From Bradyrhizobium sp. MOS003 (GTDB taxonomy: Bacteria > Pseudomonadota > Alphaproteobacteria > Rhizobiales > Xanthobacteraceae), in contig NZ_PYFW01000007.1 in assembly GCF_003020125.1 (NCBI RefSeq), positions 124,001-188,000 of the forward strand: 64,000 bases of DNA, given 5' to 3'. Positions 41,072 through 50,732 of the stretch are shown one piece after another. The notes under the pieces are model-generated. The model was not told the origin of the DNA. It did not search any database and worked only from the letters and a program-made list of their open reading frames with translations. Numbering within the stretch: position 1 is the stretch's first letter; the number at the start of each line of letters is the position of its first letter. The position numbers were made by a program, and so were the translations under genes.

Positions 41072-41458
41072 ATGCCTCGTATCCTCATCATCGACGACCA
41101 GAAGGACGTGCGTGCGATGGTTGCGATCGTGCTTCGGGTCAATCACTACGAGGTTGCCGAGGCCGACAGCGGTGCGGCCGGGCTGAAAACCTTCTCGGAA
41201 GGCTCCTTTGACGCTGCGATTGTCGATATCTTCCTTGGCGACATCAGCGGTGTCGACGTCATCGCGACCCTGCGCGAGCGCGCCCCGGGGCTTCCCGTCA
41301 TTGCGGTGTCCGGAATGACGGCGCTGGATTTCATGGAGCAGTCGCCCCACCTCGCCAGCGTGGTCTGCCTGCAGAAACCGTTTCGGCCGAACGATCTGCT
41401 GCAGGCGCTTCGGAGAGCCCAGGCTGCAGCCGGCGGCGAGCTGCCTGCAGCCGTCTGA
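41072..41458 (+). CDS. Single-domain response regulator
   Basis: A 128-residue receiver domain only: PRILIIDDQKDVRAMVAIVL, phospho-Asp in FDAAIVDIFLGDISG, Thr/Ser in VIAVSGMTAL and Lys in LQKPFRPNDLL. No output domain. It is divergent from the hybrid kinase with a 236-bp gap and may serve as its relay partner or as a phosphate sink (inference). Confidence 0.93.
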   Translation: MPRILIIDDQKDVRAMVAIVLRVNHYEVAEADSGAAGLKTFSEGSFDAAIVDIFLGDISGVDVIATLRERAPGLPVIAVSGMTALDFMEQSPHLASVVCLQKPFRPNDLLQALRRAQAAAGGELPAAV

Positions 41459-41468
41459 ACCCGCCGCG

Positions 41469-41496
41469 AAAAGAAACGCCCCGGACAAGCCGGGGC
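41469..41496 (-). terminator. Rho-independent terminator of the branched-chain amino acid transporter operon
   Basis: On the minus strand GCCCCGG-cttgt-CCGGGGC is followed by GTTTCTTTT, about 40 bases after the stop of the substrate-binding protein gene. The stem is symmetric, so it may also act after the convergent receiver gene. Confidence 0.8.
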
Positions 41497-41536
41497 GCGG
41501 TGGTGATCGTATGCGGGCTCGAGGCCCCAAGCGAGC

Positions 41537-42655
41537 TTAAGTGCCGTTGCCCTTGATCTCGGCGTAGCCGCCCTTGGCGTCCCACTTGTAGACGACGTAG
41601 TCGAGCTGCTTGATGTCGCCCTTGGCGTCGTACTCGATCGGGCCGATCACGGTGTCCCACTTGCCGGCCTTCATCGCTTCCATGACCTTCTTGGCGTCGG
41701 TGGTGCCGGCCTTCTTGGCCGCCTGCGACCACACCTGCATCGCCGCGTAGGTGTAGAGCGTGTAGCCTTCCGGATCGATGTTCTTGGCCTTGAAGGCGTC
41801 GACGATCTTCTTGGCGGTCGGCTTGTTGCGCGGATCCGGGCCGAAGGTGAACAGCGTGCCTTCGCCCGCCGGCCCGGTGATGGAAGAGTACTCCTTGTCG
41901 GCGAGCGCGTCGCCGGCCATCAGGATCGTCTTGAGACCCTGGTCGCGCATCTGGCGCAGGATCAGGCCACTCTCCTGATGATAGCCGCCGACATAGACGA
42001 GGTCGATGTTGTCGCGCTTCAGGCGCGAGACGATCGCGTTGAAGTCCTTGTCGCCCTTGTTGTAGGACTCGTACATCTTCTCGGTGACGCCGGCCTTGTT
42101 GAGCGCCTTCTTGGTCTCATCCGCCAGACCCTTGCCATAGGTGGTCTTGTCGTTGAGGATCGCGATGTTCTTGCCCTTGAAGTTCTTGGCGATGTACTGC
42201 GCCGCGATCAGGCCCTGCTGGTCGTCACGGCCGCAGACGCGCGCCACGTTCCAGAGCTTGCGCTCGGTGAACAGCGGGTTGGTCGAGGCCGGCGTGATCT
42301 GCAGCACGTTGCCGTCGGCATAGGCTTCCGAAGCCGGGATCGACGACGACGAGCAATAGTGCCCGGCCACGAACGGGATCTTCGCGCCGGCGATCTTTTC
42401 GGCGATCGAGCGCGCCTGCTTCGGGTCGCAGGCATCGTCCTCGACCGACAGCGCGAGCTTCTTGCCGTTGACGCCGCCGGCGGCGTTGATATCGGCCACG
42501 GCCATTTCGGCGCCGTTCTTCATCTGGCGGCCGAAGGCGGACTCGCCGCCGGTCATCGGGCCTGCGACTGCGACTGTGACATCCTGCGCGAATGCCGCGC
42601 CCGACAGCGCGAGCGATGCGCCGAATGCCAGACCGATGAGCTTCAGTGATTTCAT
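41537..42655 (-). CDS. Branched-chain amino acid ABC transporter, substrate-binding protein
   Basis: A 372-residue periplasmic binding protein of the LivK type with a signal peptide (residues 1-23, MKSLKLIGLAFGASLALSGA AFAQ). The mature start DVTVAVAGPMTGGESAFGRQMKNGAEMAVADINAAGGVNG is canonical, as are ITPASTNPLFTER and VYVGGYHQESGLILRQMRDQGL. Substrate could be branched-chain amino acids or related amides. It is the last gene of a five-gene unit and is followed by a terminator. Confidence 0.94.
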   Translation of the reverse strand: MKSLKLIGLAFGASLALSGAAFAQDVTVAVAGPMTGGESAFGRQMKNGAEMAVADINAAGGVNGKKLALSVEDDACDPKQARSIAEKIAGAKIPFVAGHYCSSSSIPASEAYADGNVLQITPASTNPLFTERKLWNVARVCGRDDQQGLIAAQYIAKNFKGKNIAILNDKTTYGKGLADETKKALNKAGVTEKMYESYNKGDKDFNAIVSRLKRDNIDLVYVGGYHQESGLILRQMRDQGLKTILMAGDALADKEYSSITGPAGEGTLFTFGPDPRNKPTAKKIVDAFKAKNIDPEGYTLYTYAAMQVWSQAAKKAGTTDAKKVMEAMKAGKWDTVIGPIEYDAKGDIKQLDYVVYKWDAKGGYAEIKGNGT

Positions 42656-42818
42656 GAGATACCTCGCGGGTGGTCGCCTGTGGAAGTTGCCGGGCGTGCC
42701 CGGTCCAAACCGGCGCCATTCTCGAATGAATTTACCGAGAAGTCACCGGCAAAATACGGGCATCGAGAGAGATATCTCGCCACATTCGGCCGGACGCAGG
42801 TCGGGCTTGCCGACCTGG

Positions 42819-43562
42819 TCAGCCGTGCCGGCCGCCTTCCAGGTAGGCGGCGCGAATCTCGGGGCGCTGCAACAACTCGGCGCCGGTACCGGCCAGCGTG
42901 ATCAGGCCGTTGACCATGACATAGCCGCGATGGGCGAGCTTGAGGGCGTGGTTGGCGTTCTGCTCGACGATCAGGACGGTCAGGCCGTCCTGCCGGTTCA
43001 GCGTCCGGATCGCATCGAAGATCTGGCGCGCGATCAGCGGCGCCAGGCCAAGCGAGGGCTCGTCGAGCAGGAGCAGGCGGGGACGGCTCATCAAGGCGCG
43101 GCCGATCGCCAGCATCTGCTGCTCGCCGCCGGACAGGGTTCCGCCGCGCTGGGCGTAACGTTCCTTCAGCCGCGGAAACAGCGCAAAGACGCGTTGCAGC
43201 GTCGCCTCGCGTTCGGCCTCGGTGCATTCGGTGGCATCCGCCCCCATCTGGAGGTTTTCCGCTACGCTCATGCGCGGGAAGACGCGGCGGCCCTCCGGCG
43301 ATTGCGCGATGCGCAAATGCGCGATCTCGTGGGTGGGGACGTCAGTGATGTCGCGGCCTTCATACAGGATCTGGCCTGCGCGGGCGCGCGGCTTGCCGAA
43401 GATCGTCATCATCAACGTCGACTTGCCGGCGCCGTTGGCGCCGATCAGCGCCACGATCTCGCCGGAGTTGATCTCGACGTCGACGCCCTTCAGCGCCTCG
43501 ATCTTGCCGTAGGCGGCGCGCAGGCCCCGGATCGCGAGCAGGGGGGACGGTGCCGCGGTCAT
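42819..43562 (-). CDS. livF: Branched-chain amino acid ABC transporter, ATP-binding protein LivF
   Basis: A 247-residue ATPase: Walker A GANGAGKSTLMMTIFG, signature LSGGEQQMLAIGRALMSRPRLLLLDEPSLGLAPL (signature plus Walker B), and the His-loop in the VEQNANHAL segment. LivF-type because of the short length and the EQNA(N)H sequence. It overlaps livG by 4 bp. The 163-bp gap to the binding-protein gene downstream may carry an internal promoter. Confidence 0.95.
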   Translation of the reverse strand: MTAAPSPLLAIRGLRAAYGKIEALKGVDVEINSGEIVALIGANGAGKSTLMMTIFGKPRARAGQILYEGRDITDVPTHEIAHLRIAQSPEGRRVFPRMSVAENLQMGADATECTEAEREATLQRVFALFPRLKERYAQRGGTLSGGEQQMLAIGRALMSRPRLLLLDEPSLGLAPLIARQIFDAIRTLNRQDGLTVLIVEQNANHALKLAHRGYVMVNGLITLAGTGAELLQRPEIRAAYLEGGRHG

Positions 43563-44392
43563 GAGCCGCCCTCCATCACGGCTGCCGCCTCTTCCTCATC
43601 GGCGCCGAGATAGGCGGCGATCACCTTGGGATCGTCGCGGACCTCGCGCGGCGTGCCTTCGGCGATCTTGACGCCATGGTCCATCACCACGATGTGGTCG
43701 GAGATCTCCATCACCACCGACATGTCGTGCTCGATCAGGAGGATCGAGGTGCCGAGCTCATCGCGGATCGAGAGCAGGAGCTCGCTCAAGGCCGCGCTCT
43801 CGCGCGCATTGAGGCCGGCGGCAGGCTCGTCCAGGCACAGCAGCGCGGGCTCGGTGCACATTGCGCGCGCGATCTCGAGCCGGCGCTGGTCGCCATAGGC
43901 GAAATTGCCGGCGGCATCGTCGGCGCGGTCGAGCAGATTGACCCGCTTGAGCCAGTCCGTGGCGAGATCGATCGCGCGCTTTTCGGCCTCGCGATAGCCG
44001 GGGGCGCCGATCAGGCCGAGGAAGGTGAAGCCGGAGGCGCGCATCAAGGCGTTGTGCTGCGCCACCATCAGGTTTTCCAGCGCGGTCATGCCGGGAAACA
44101 GCCGGATGTTCTGGAAGGTGCGGGCCACCTTGGCCTGCTTGGCGATGCGGAAATCGTTCAGCCGCTCCAGCGCGATCGTCCTGCCGCCGTCATGGGTGAG
44201 GCGAATGGCGCCGCCGCTTGGTTTGTAGAATCCGGTGATGCAGTTGAAGACGGTGGTCTTGCCGGCGCCGTTCGGTCCGATCAGCGCGGTGATCTTCTTC
44301 CGCTCGGCGGCGAACGAAAGGTCCTGCACGGCAACGATGCCGCCGAAGCGCATGGCAAGCCGGTCGACGTTGAGAATCTTGTCGCCGCTCAT
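43559..44392 (-). CDS. livG: Branched-chain amino acid ABC transporter, ATP-binding protein LivG
   Basis: A 277-residue ATPase with Walker A GPNGAGKTTVFNCITGFY, signature FAYGDQRRLEIARAMCTEPALLCLDEPAAGLNARE and IEHDMSVVMEISDHIVVMDHG. LivG-type by its long insertion and C-terminal NxxVxAAYLG. The ATG at 44392 overlaps the livM stop by 4 bp (ATGA), so the proteins are coupled; longer frames upstream are rejected. Confidence 0.95.
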   Translation of the reverse strand: MSGDKILNVDRLAMRFGGIVAVQDLSFAAERKKITALIGPNGAGKTTVFNCITGFYKPSGGAIRLTHDGGRTIALERLNDFRIAKQAKVARTFQNIRLFPGMTALENLMVAQHNALMRASGFTFLGLIGAPGYREAEKRAIDLATDWLKRVNLLDRADDAAGNFAYGDQRRLEIARAMCTEPALLCLDEPAAGLNARESAALSELLLSIRDELGTSILLIEHDMSVVMEISDHIVVMDHGVKIAEGTPREVRDDPKVIAAYLGADEEEAAAVMEGGS

Positions 44393-45708
44393 CCGTGTCC
44401 TTCCTTGACGAGGTCGGAGGAGATCGCTTTCGCCTTGGTCAGATACACGGTGGGCGCGCGATGGCCGATCAGGCCGCGCGGCCGCCAAATCATGATCAGC
44501 ACCATGGCCATGCCGAACACCAGCATCCGATAGTTCTCCAGGCTCCGGAACAATTCGAAGCCGCCGATCATGGCGAGCGCGGAGAGCGCGACGCCGAGCT
44601 GCGAGCCCATGCCGCCGAGGACGACGATGGCGAGCACCAGCGCAGATTCCTGGAAAGTGAAGGATTCCGGGCTGATGAAGCCCTGCCGCGTGGCGAAGAA
44701 CGCGCCGGCAAAGCCGCCGAACATCGCACCGGTCGCGAACGCCGTGAGCTTGGTGGTCGTGGTGTTGATGCCGAGCGCGCGGCAGGCAACCTCGTCCTCG
44801 CGCAGGGCTTCCCAGGCTCGCCCGATCGGCAGGCGGCGCAGTCGGATCGTCGCCCAGTTGGTGAGCAGCGCCAGCGCCAGGATCAGATAGAACAGGAACA
44901 CGATGCGGTGCGTCGGCGAATATTCGATGCCGAGCCTGGCGGCGAGTCCGTCATCGCTGTTGTCGAGCGGGATGCCGAAGAAGGAGGGGCGGGGAATGCC
45001 GGAGACGCCGTTGGGCCCGCCGGTGAGATCCTGCCAGTTGATGATGACGAGGCGGATGATCTCGCCGAAGGCGAGCGTCACGATGGCAAGGTAGTCGCCA
45101 CGCAGGCGCAGCACGGGGAAGCCGAGCAGAACGCCCCAGAACGCGGCGAGGATGCCGGCGAGCGGCAGGCAGATCCAGAACGACCAGCCGAAATTGGTGG
45201 CGAGCAGTCCGTAGGAATAGGCGCCGACCGCATAGAAGGCGACGTAGCCGAGATCGAGCAGGCCGGCGAGGCCGACCACGACGTTCAATCCCCACCCCAG
45301 CATGACATAGGTGAGCACCAGGATCGCGAGGTCGAGGATGTAGCGCTGGTTATAGAAGATGACAGGCACCAGCAACGTGAAGATCAGGAGCGCTGGCGCG
45401 AGGTAGCGGCCGATGAACGATATGCCGCTCTGCACCGCCGGCGGCACCAGCTTCTCGGCGCCGGTCCGGCCGATCCATTGCCTGAGCAGCTCGATCACGA
45501 TCGAGCCGCCGAACACGGCGGCAACGATGGACGCGAGGTCACCGAAGCGGGTCCAATAGGTGAGCTGGCCGGAGGAGCCCGCCTCGGTGCGGATGCCGAT
45601 CATCAGCGAGAACAGCACCAGCGCGATCAGCGCGTTGACGAAGGCTGTCTTCAGGAGAGCGGGGATGCTCGTTGCAGGTTTGGCCGGGTGGGTCGAGGGA
45701 GCTTTCAC
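44389..45708 (-). CDS. livM: Branched-chain amino acid ABC transporter permease LivM
   Basis: A 439-residue permease with about ten membrane helices. The motif YVMLGWGLNVVVGLAGLLDLGYVAFYAVGAYSYGLLA and the cytoplasmic ATPase-contact loop AWEALREDEVACRALGINTTTTKLTAFATGAMFGG are canonical. It has an extra N-terminal helix region as in long LivM forms. Starts 11 bp after the livH stop. Confidence 0.95.
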   Translation of the reverse strand: MKAPSTHPAKPATSIPALLKTAFVNALIALVLFSLMIGIRTEAGSSGQLTYWTRFGDLASIVAAVFGGSIVIELLRQWIGRTGAEKLVPPAVQSGISFIGRYLAPALLIFTLLVPVIFYNQRYILDLAILVLTYVMLGWGLNVVVGLAGLLDLGYVAFYAVGAYSYGLLATNFGWSFWICLPLAGILAAFWGVLLGFPVLRLRGDYLAIVTLAFGEIIRLVIINWQDLTGGPNGVSGIPRPSFFGIPLDNSDDGLAARLGIEYSPTHRIVFLFYLILALALLTNWATIRLRRLPIGRAWEALREDEVACRALGINTTTTKLTAFATGAMFGGFAGAFFATRQGFISPESFTFQESALVLAIVVLGGMGSQLGVALSALAMIGGFELFRSLENYRMLVFGMAMVLIMIWRPRGLIGHRAPTVYLTKAKAISSDLVKEGHG

Positions 45709-45719
45709 GCGTGCGACCG

Positions 45720-46637
<918 letters not shown>

Positions 46638-46913
46638 GGGCTGCCGTACCAAACCTGACGCGGGCTCAAAAGGGAGCTCTTAGGAGAGTGGGTTGGAGTG
46701 TGGTTTCTTGGGCCCCGGCAGCCCCTTACGCATTCTTCCGGATTTGTAACAGGAGGGAACTGGCTGCTGCAACAGCTCACGGTTCGGCAGAAGGTCTTGT
46801 ACAGAGGTCATTTGGCGCGGGGTTCCGTAACTGCGAGGAACCCGGTTTCATGGGCACCAAACCGTCTGCCAGGGGTTATCTCTTCTCTGACGTTCAACAA
46901 GGGAGTTCCCCGA

Positions 46914-47087
46914 ATGACGAAGCAGCAGAACCAGAACCGGGGTCAGCAGAGTCAAAATCCCGTCCAGCAGCGCCCCGATCAACAGCCCGGGCAGCAGCAG
47001 GGCGGTGGTCAGAAACCCGGACAGCAGCAGCAGAACGATCCGATGCGCCAGGGCGATCGCCCGGGCCACCAGCAGGGTCAGAAATAG
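46914..47087 (+). CDS. Small glutamine-rich disordered protein
   Basis: A 57-residue, highly polar protein (TKQQNQNRGQQSQNPVQQRP then QQQGGGQKPGQQQQ) with about 40 percent glutamine plus Gly, Pro, Asp, Arg, and no hydrophobic core. It is certainly disordered. A strong ribosome site (AAGGGAG) precedes the ATG and a strong Rho-independent terminator follows, so it is a real monocistronic gene. The 276-bp upstream region shows no EcfG or sigma-54 consensus match. Possible roles, such as stress or desiccation protection, are guesses from composition. Confidence 0.75.
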   Translation: MTKQQNQNRGQQSQNPVQQRPDQQPGQQQGGGQKPGQQQQNDPMRQGDRPGHQQGQK

Positions 47088-47112
47088 CGAGTTTGGGAGC
47101 CCAGGAGCACGA

Positions 47113-47139
47113 GGCCCCGCCGATAGGCGGGGCCTTTTT
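47113..47139 (+). terminator. Rho-independent terminator of the glutamine-rich protein gene
   Basis: GGCCCCGCC-gata-GGCGGGGCC followed by TTTTTC, 25 bases after the stop codon. Confidence 0.95.
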
Positions 47140-47156
47140 CTTTTGGTCGTCTACGT

Positions 47157-47204
47157 CGTCGTTCCGGGGCGGCTCGGAGAGCCGACGCCGGAACGACGAC
47201 CCCT
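47157..47204. repeat. Short palindromic repeat (cgtcgttccggg type)
   Basis: CGTCGTTCCGGGGCGGCTC and GAGCCGACGCCGGAACGACG form a near-perfect long hairpin with a central gga. Same logic as the repeats at 53638 and 58231 (cgtcattccgg). Confidence 0.55.
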
Positions 47205-47317
47205 GCGAGGGCAGTTAAGGTAAACAAAGGGTTTAAATTGCCGCCACAGTCTGATGCGAGTTAGCTCCGGCAAAGCCTTCCCAGCGAAGGCGCGTGATTG
47301 ACGAAGCGGGAAGCGGC

Positions 47318-47854
47318 ATGTTCAGGAATTGGCGGATCGGCTCGGTCAACGGCGCGCTGCTGGCGGCCTATTTCATTCCGGCCTGGACCCTTGTCGCCTT
47401 CAACATCATCATCGCGCCGGTGCACGGCCTCTATGAGCGGCCGAGCGTGGCCGTTGCACTATATCTCAGCGACCATCTTCAGATGGCGGGCATGGAGACG
47501 GTGCGTGCCGCCTGGCTGCTTGCGCTCGGCCGGCTGACCGTCGTGGCGTTCTTTGCGATCTACCTCGTGCTGCTCTGTATTCCCCGCATCCGCAAGTCCG
47601 GCGGCAGCGACGAGGCGCTTGGGATTGCACTGGCGATCGGCAGCCTGATCTCGTTTGCCAGCATGGTGATGGCTTCGAAGGTCGGCGAGATGGCTGCGCT
47701 GCGGCTGCACGCCACCGAACTGTTGCTGCTGCTTGGTGCTGCCATCGTGATCCTGATCGAGCGGCCCGAGGCGGCTCCGCAGACCGCCGAGACGCCTGCC
47801 GAGATCCCTGCGTCGCTAGGACTTGAGCAGGCCGAGCTCCTGCACAATCGCTGA
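47318..47854 (+). CDS. Four-helix membrane protein of unknown function
   Basis: A 178-residue protein with four membrane segments (about 8-32, 65-88, 103-125, 135-150: GALLAAYFIPAWTLVAFNIII, LALGRLTVVAFFAIYLVLLC, ALGIALAIGSLISFASMV, ATELLLLLGAAIVILI). The polar tail ends APQTAETPAEIPASLG. No family recognised. The start could be Met at 47318 or a GTG at 47294. Its 3' end overlaps the end of the convergent pcaC gene by 39 bases. Confidence 0.68.
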   Translation: MFRNWRIGSVNGALLAAYFIPAWTLVAFNIIIAPVHGLYERPSVAVALYLSDHLQMAGMETVRAAWLLALGRLTVVAFFAIYLVLLCIPRIRKSGGSDEALGIALAIGSLISFASMVMASKVGEMAALRLHATELLLLLGAAIVILIERPEAAPQTAETPAEIPASLGLEQAELLHNR

Positions 47855-48208
47855 GGCTTCCTTGACGGCGTGGTTCGCCGCCGGCACCCCGCAATAGATC
47901 GCCTGCTGCAGCAGGATTTCCTTGATGTCGTCGGGGGTGAAGCCCCCCTCTGCGAGCGCCGCACGCACGTGCAGGCGAAACTCGTCCCATTGTCCGAGCG
48001 CGACCATGGTGCCGATCACCAGCACCCGCCGCGTGCGCTCGTCGAAATGCGGCCGGGTCCAGATTTCCCCCCAGGCATAGCGCGTGATCATGTCCTGGAA
48101 ATCGGTATTGAAGGCATTGCGGTTCGCGATCGACTTGTCGACCCAGGCGTTGCCCAACACTTTTCTGCGTACGTTCATGCCGGCATCGCGGCGCTTCTGG
48201 TCGTCCAT
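47816..48208 (-). CDS. pcaC: 4-carboxymuconolactone decarboxylase
   Basis: A 130-residue AhpD-like fold enzyme of the protocatechuate branch of the beta-ketoadipate pathway. RDAGMNVRRKVLGNAWVDKSIANRNAFNTDFQDMITRYAWGEIWTRPHFDERTRR and LREILLQ-like IKEILLQQAIYCGVPAANHA are family-typical. The start at 48208 follows GGAGAAACAGCA. It ends a pcaB-pcaD-pcaC series on the minus strand, each pair separated by palindromic repeats. Confidence 0.94.
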   Translation of the reverse strand: MDDQKRRDAGMNVRRKVLGNAWVDKSIANRNAFNTDFQDMITRYAWGEIWTRPHFDERTRRVLVIGTMVALGQWDEFRLHVRAALAEGGFTPDDIKEILLQQAIYCGVPAANHAVKEASAIVQELGLLKS

Positions 48209-48224
48209 TGCTGTTTCTCCTGCC

Positions 48225-48312
48225 CGTCATTGCGAGGAGCGTAGCGACGAAGCAATCCAGGATGTCTCCGCGGAGGGATGCCTGGATTGCTTCGCTATGC
48301 TCGCAATGACGG
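48225..48312. repeat. Long palindromic repeat (cattgcgaggagcgtagcgac type)
   Basis: CGTCATTGCGAGGAGCGTAGC and GCTATGCTCGCAATGACG complement each other, enclosing GAAGCAATCCAGG...GCCTGGATTGCTTC, so nearly the whole 88 bases can fold as one hairpin. It separates pcaC from pcaD. Confidence 0.8.
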
Positions 48313-48322
48313 CGTTCTGCGG

Positions 48323-49105
48323 TTAGCGCTGCGTCAGGAAGCCCACCACCGCATCCGTGAAGGCGTGCGGCTGCTCGACGTTGGAAATATGCGCCGCGTC
48401 GATGATGGTCATGCTGGCGCCCGGAATCTTCGAGCGGATTAACTCGCCCGCCGAGATCGGCGTCGCCATGTCGTGACGGCCGGCGATCACGAGCGTCGGA
48501 CTCTTGATTTTGGGAAGCAAGTCGCGCTGGTCGAGCGTTGACAGCGCCTCGCAGCAGGCGAGATAGCCTTCGACGGGGGAGGCGAGCAGCATCGATTTCA
48601 TCCTCGCCGTGATGTCGGGCTCGCGGTCACGGAAATCCTGCGTCAGCCATCCCGCGATCACGGCATCGGCGACCGCAGCGATGCCGCCCTTCTTAACGGC
48701 GTCGATGCGCTCGAGCCATTTGGTCGGTTCGGCATAGTAACAGGAGGTATTGGCGAGGATGAGCTTGCCGAAGCGCTCCGGCGCGTTTGCGCCCAGCCAT
48801 TGTCCGACCATGCCGCCCATCGACAGGCCGCACCAATGCACCTTTGCGATGTTGAGGTCGTCGAGGATCGCGAGCACGTCGCGGCCGAAGCGCTCCATCG
48901 TATAGGGACCGGGCGGAACGTTCGATTTGCCGTGGCCGCGGCGGTCGTAACGGATGACGCGGAACACCTGCGTCAGCGCCTTCATCTGCGGCTCCCACAT
49001 CTGGAGCGTGCAGCCGAGCGAATTGGAGAGCATCAGCGTCGGCCCGCCGTCGCGGCCCTCGACGGAGACGTTGAGCAGGCATCCGTCGGCATCGATCATG
49101 GGCAT
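48323..49105 (-). CDS. pcaD: 3-oxoadipate enol-lactonase
   Basis: A 260-residue alpha/beta hydrolase. The nucleophile elbow is WCGLSMGGMVGQWLG (Ser105 region), with LSNSLGCTLQMWEPQM near the N-terminus, VIAGRHDMATPISAGELI for the acid loop and IDAAHISNVEQP for the catalytic His. This arrangement is typical of PcaD. It converts beta-ketoadipate enol-lactone to beta-ketoadipate. Position between pcaC and pcaB supports the call. Confidence 0.94.
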   Translation of the reverse strand: MPMIDADGCLLNVSVEGRDGGPTLMLSNSLGCTLQMWEPQMKALTQVFRVIRYDRRGHGKSNVPPGPYTMERFGRDVLAILDDLNIAKVHWCGLSMGGMVGQWLGANAPERFGKLILANTSCYYAEPTKWLERIDAVKKGGIAAVADAVIAGWLTQDFRDREPDITARMKSMLLASPVEGYLACCEALSTLDQRDLLPKIKSPTLVIAGRHDMATPISAGELIRSKIPGASMTIIDAAHISNVEQPHAFTDAVVGFLTQR

Positions 49106-49116
49106 GGGTTACTCCT

Positions 49117-49203
49117 CGTCATGCGCGGGCTTGACCCGCGCATCCATCTAGAAAGTGGATCTATCCAAGATGATGGATTGCCGGGTCAAGCCCGGCAATG
49201 ACA
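49117..49203. repeat. Palindromic repeat (cgtcatgcgcgggcttgacccgcg type)
   Basis: CGTCATGCGCGGGCTTGACCCGCGCATCCAT on the left and GATGGATTGCCGGGTCAAGCCCGGCAATGACAT on the right: two local hairpins and complementary outer ends. It separates pcaD from pcaB. Confidence 0.7.
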
Positions 49204-50559
49204 TCAAGGGAGATCCAATGAAGCGAGCAGCCGGTCGATCAGAGCCTGGGAAGCTCCTTGATAGGCCATCGGCTCGAACAAAGCCGCAATTTTTTCCGGC
49301 GAAAGATGCGCAGTGACGTGCGAATCGGCCGACAGCACCTCGCGCAGATGTTTCTTCTCGGCGACCGCGCGCTTGCTGGCGGCCTCGACGAGATGATGCG
49401 CGTCGCTCTTGCCGATCTTGGCGGCCAGCGCGAAGGTGGCCGCTTCCGCCATGATCAGCCCGTGCGTCGCATCGAGATTGCTGCGCATGCGCGCGGCGTC
49501 GACGTCCAGGCCCTCGGCGATGTCGACGATGGCGGCCAGCGCCCCCGAGGTGACCAGCATCAATTGCGGCAGCGTCGGCCATTCCGCATGCCAGGGGCCT
49601 GCGCTGCGCTCGTGATCCTGCACCTGCGCGGCAAAAATCGTCGCGGCAAGCTGTGGGGCCATGGTTGCACATCCCAGCGCGCTTGCGGCGGCGACCGGGT
49701 TGCGCTTGTGCGGCATCGTCGAGGAGCCGCCGCGGCCTTCGCCTGCCGGCTCGAACGCTTCGCCGACATCGGTCTGCATCATCAGCGAGACGTCGCGCGC
49801 GATCTTGCCGCAGCTGCCGGCGAGGATCGCGAGGCATGAGGCGGCCTCCGCGATCCGGTCGCGATGGGTATGCCATGGCGCTGCCGGCAGCGGCAGGTTC
49901 AGCTCCTGCGCCAGCCGTTCGGCTACTGCCAGCCCCTTGTCGCCGAGGGCCGCGAGCGTGCCGGCAGCGCCGCCGAATTGCAAGGCGAGGCCCTCGCGGC
50001 GTAGCCGCCGCAGGCGACAGCGGGAGCGGGCGAGGCTTGCGGCATATTCGGCAGCTTTCAGGCCGAACGGCATTGGCAGTGCGTGCTGGAGCCAGGTCCG
50101 AGCCACCATCGCAGTGTCCCGATGGGTTCGTGCGAGCTCGGCAAATCCCTTGATGGCACGGCTGAGGTCGGCGTCCAGAGCGTGGAGACCGGCGCGAAGC
50201 GTGAGCATGGTCGCCGTGTCGATGACGTCCTGACTGGTTGCGCCCCAATGCACGTAGCGCGCGGCCTCGGTGTCGGCTTTGCCGACATTGGCGGTCAGCA
50301 TCTTGACCAGGGGAATCGCCAGATTGCCCGATCGCGTCGCGGCCTCGGCCAGTGCCGCCATGTCAACGGAATCGGCCTTGCAGGCGGCCTCGATGGACCC
50401 GACAGCAGAGGCCGGAATTACATCCGTGGCGGCCTCCGCGCGTGCCAGGGCTGCCTCGAAATCGAGCATGTTCTGCAGGGTCGAGCGGTCATCGCAGACC
50501 GCGCGCATGGCGGCGCTCGACAGCATCGGTGCGAGCAGGGGGGAGAGGGATGTGCTCAT
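49204..50559 (-). CDS. pcaB: 3-carboxy-cis,cis-muconate cycloisomerase
   Basis: A 451-residue member of the fumarase/aspartase superfamily. The signature GSSTMPHKRNPVAAASAL carries the catalytic loop, with WGATSQDVIDTATML and ARTWLQHALPMPFGLKAAEYA as other conserved blocks. PcaB is about 450 residues with a C-terminal tail, as here. It forms 4-carboxymuconolactone. The pcaG/pcaH dioxygenase genes are not in this window. Confidence 0.94.
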   Translation of the reverse strand: MSTSLSPLLAPMLSSAAMRAVCDDRSTLQNMLDFEAALARAEAATDVIPASAVGSIEAACKADSVDMAALAEAATRSGNLAIPLVKMLTANVGKADTEAARYVHWGATSQDVIDTATMLTLRAGLHALDADLSRAIKGFAELARTHRDTAMVARTWLQHALPMPFGLKAAEYAASLARSRCRLRRLRREGLALQFGGAAGTLAALGDKGLAVAERLAQELNLPLPAAPWHTHRDRIAEAASCLAILAGSCGKIARDVSLMMQTDVGEAFEPAGEGRGGSSTMPHKRNPVAAASALGCATMAPQLAATIFAAQVQDHERSAGPWHAEWPTLPQLMLVTSGALAAIVDIAEGLDVDAARMRSNLDATHGLIMAEAATFALAAKIGKSDAHHLVEAASKRAVAEKKHLREVLSADSHVTAHLSPEKIAALFEPMAYQGASQALIDRLLASLDLP

Positions 50560-50732
50560 ATTGCGCGCGACCTAATCACCATGGCCCGGCCGTGCCAATC
50601 CCCAACCGGGCGGACACGTCTTTTTGCAGTTGCGAATATGCATTGCACTTGACCGGGCGCCGCCCTTTCCTTTGCCGCGTCCCTGCGTTACTTGATCAGC
50701 ATTATAAGTTACGCGATCCGGGAGGCACCCTC

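Noticed and set aside
46755..46860. Two GGAAC motifs upstream of the glutamine-rich protein gene as EcfG promoters
   Set aside because: Neither has CGTT at 16 or 17 bases.
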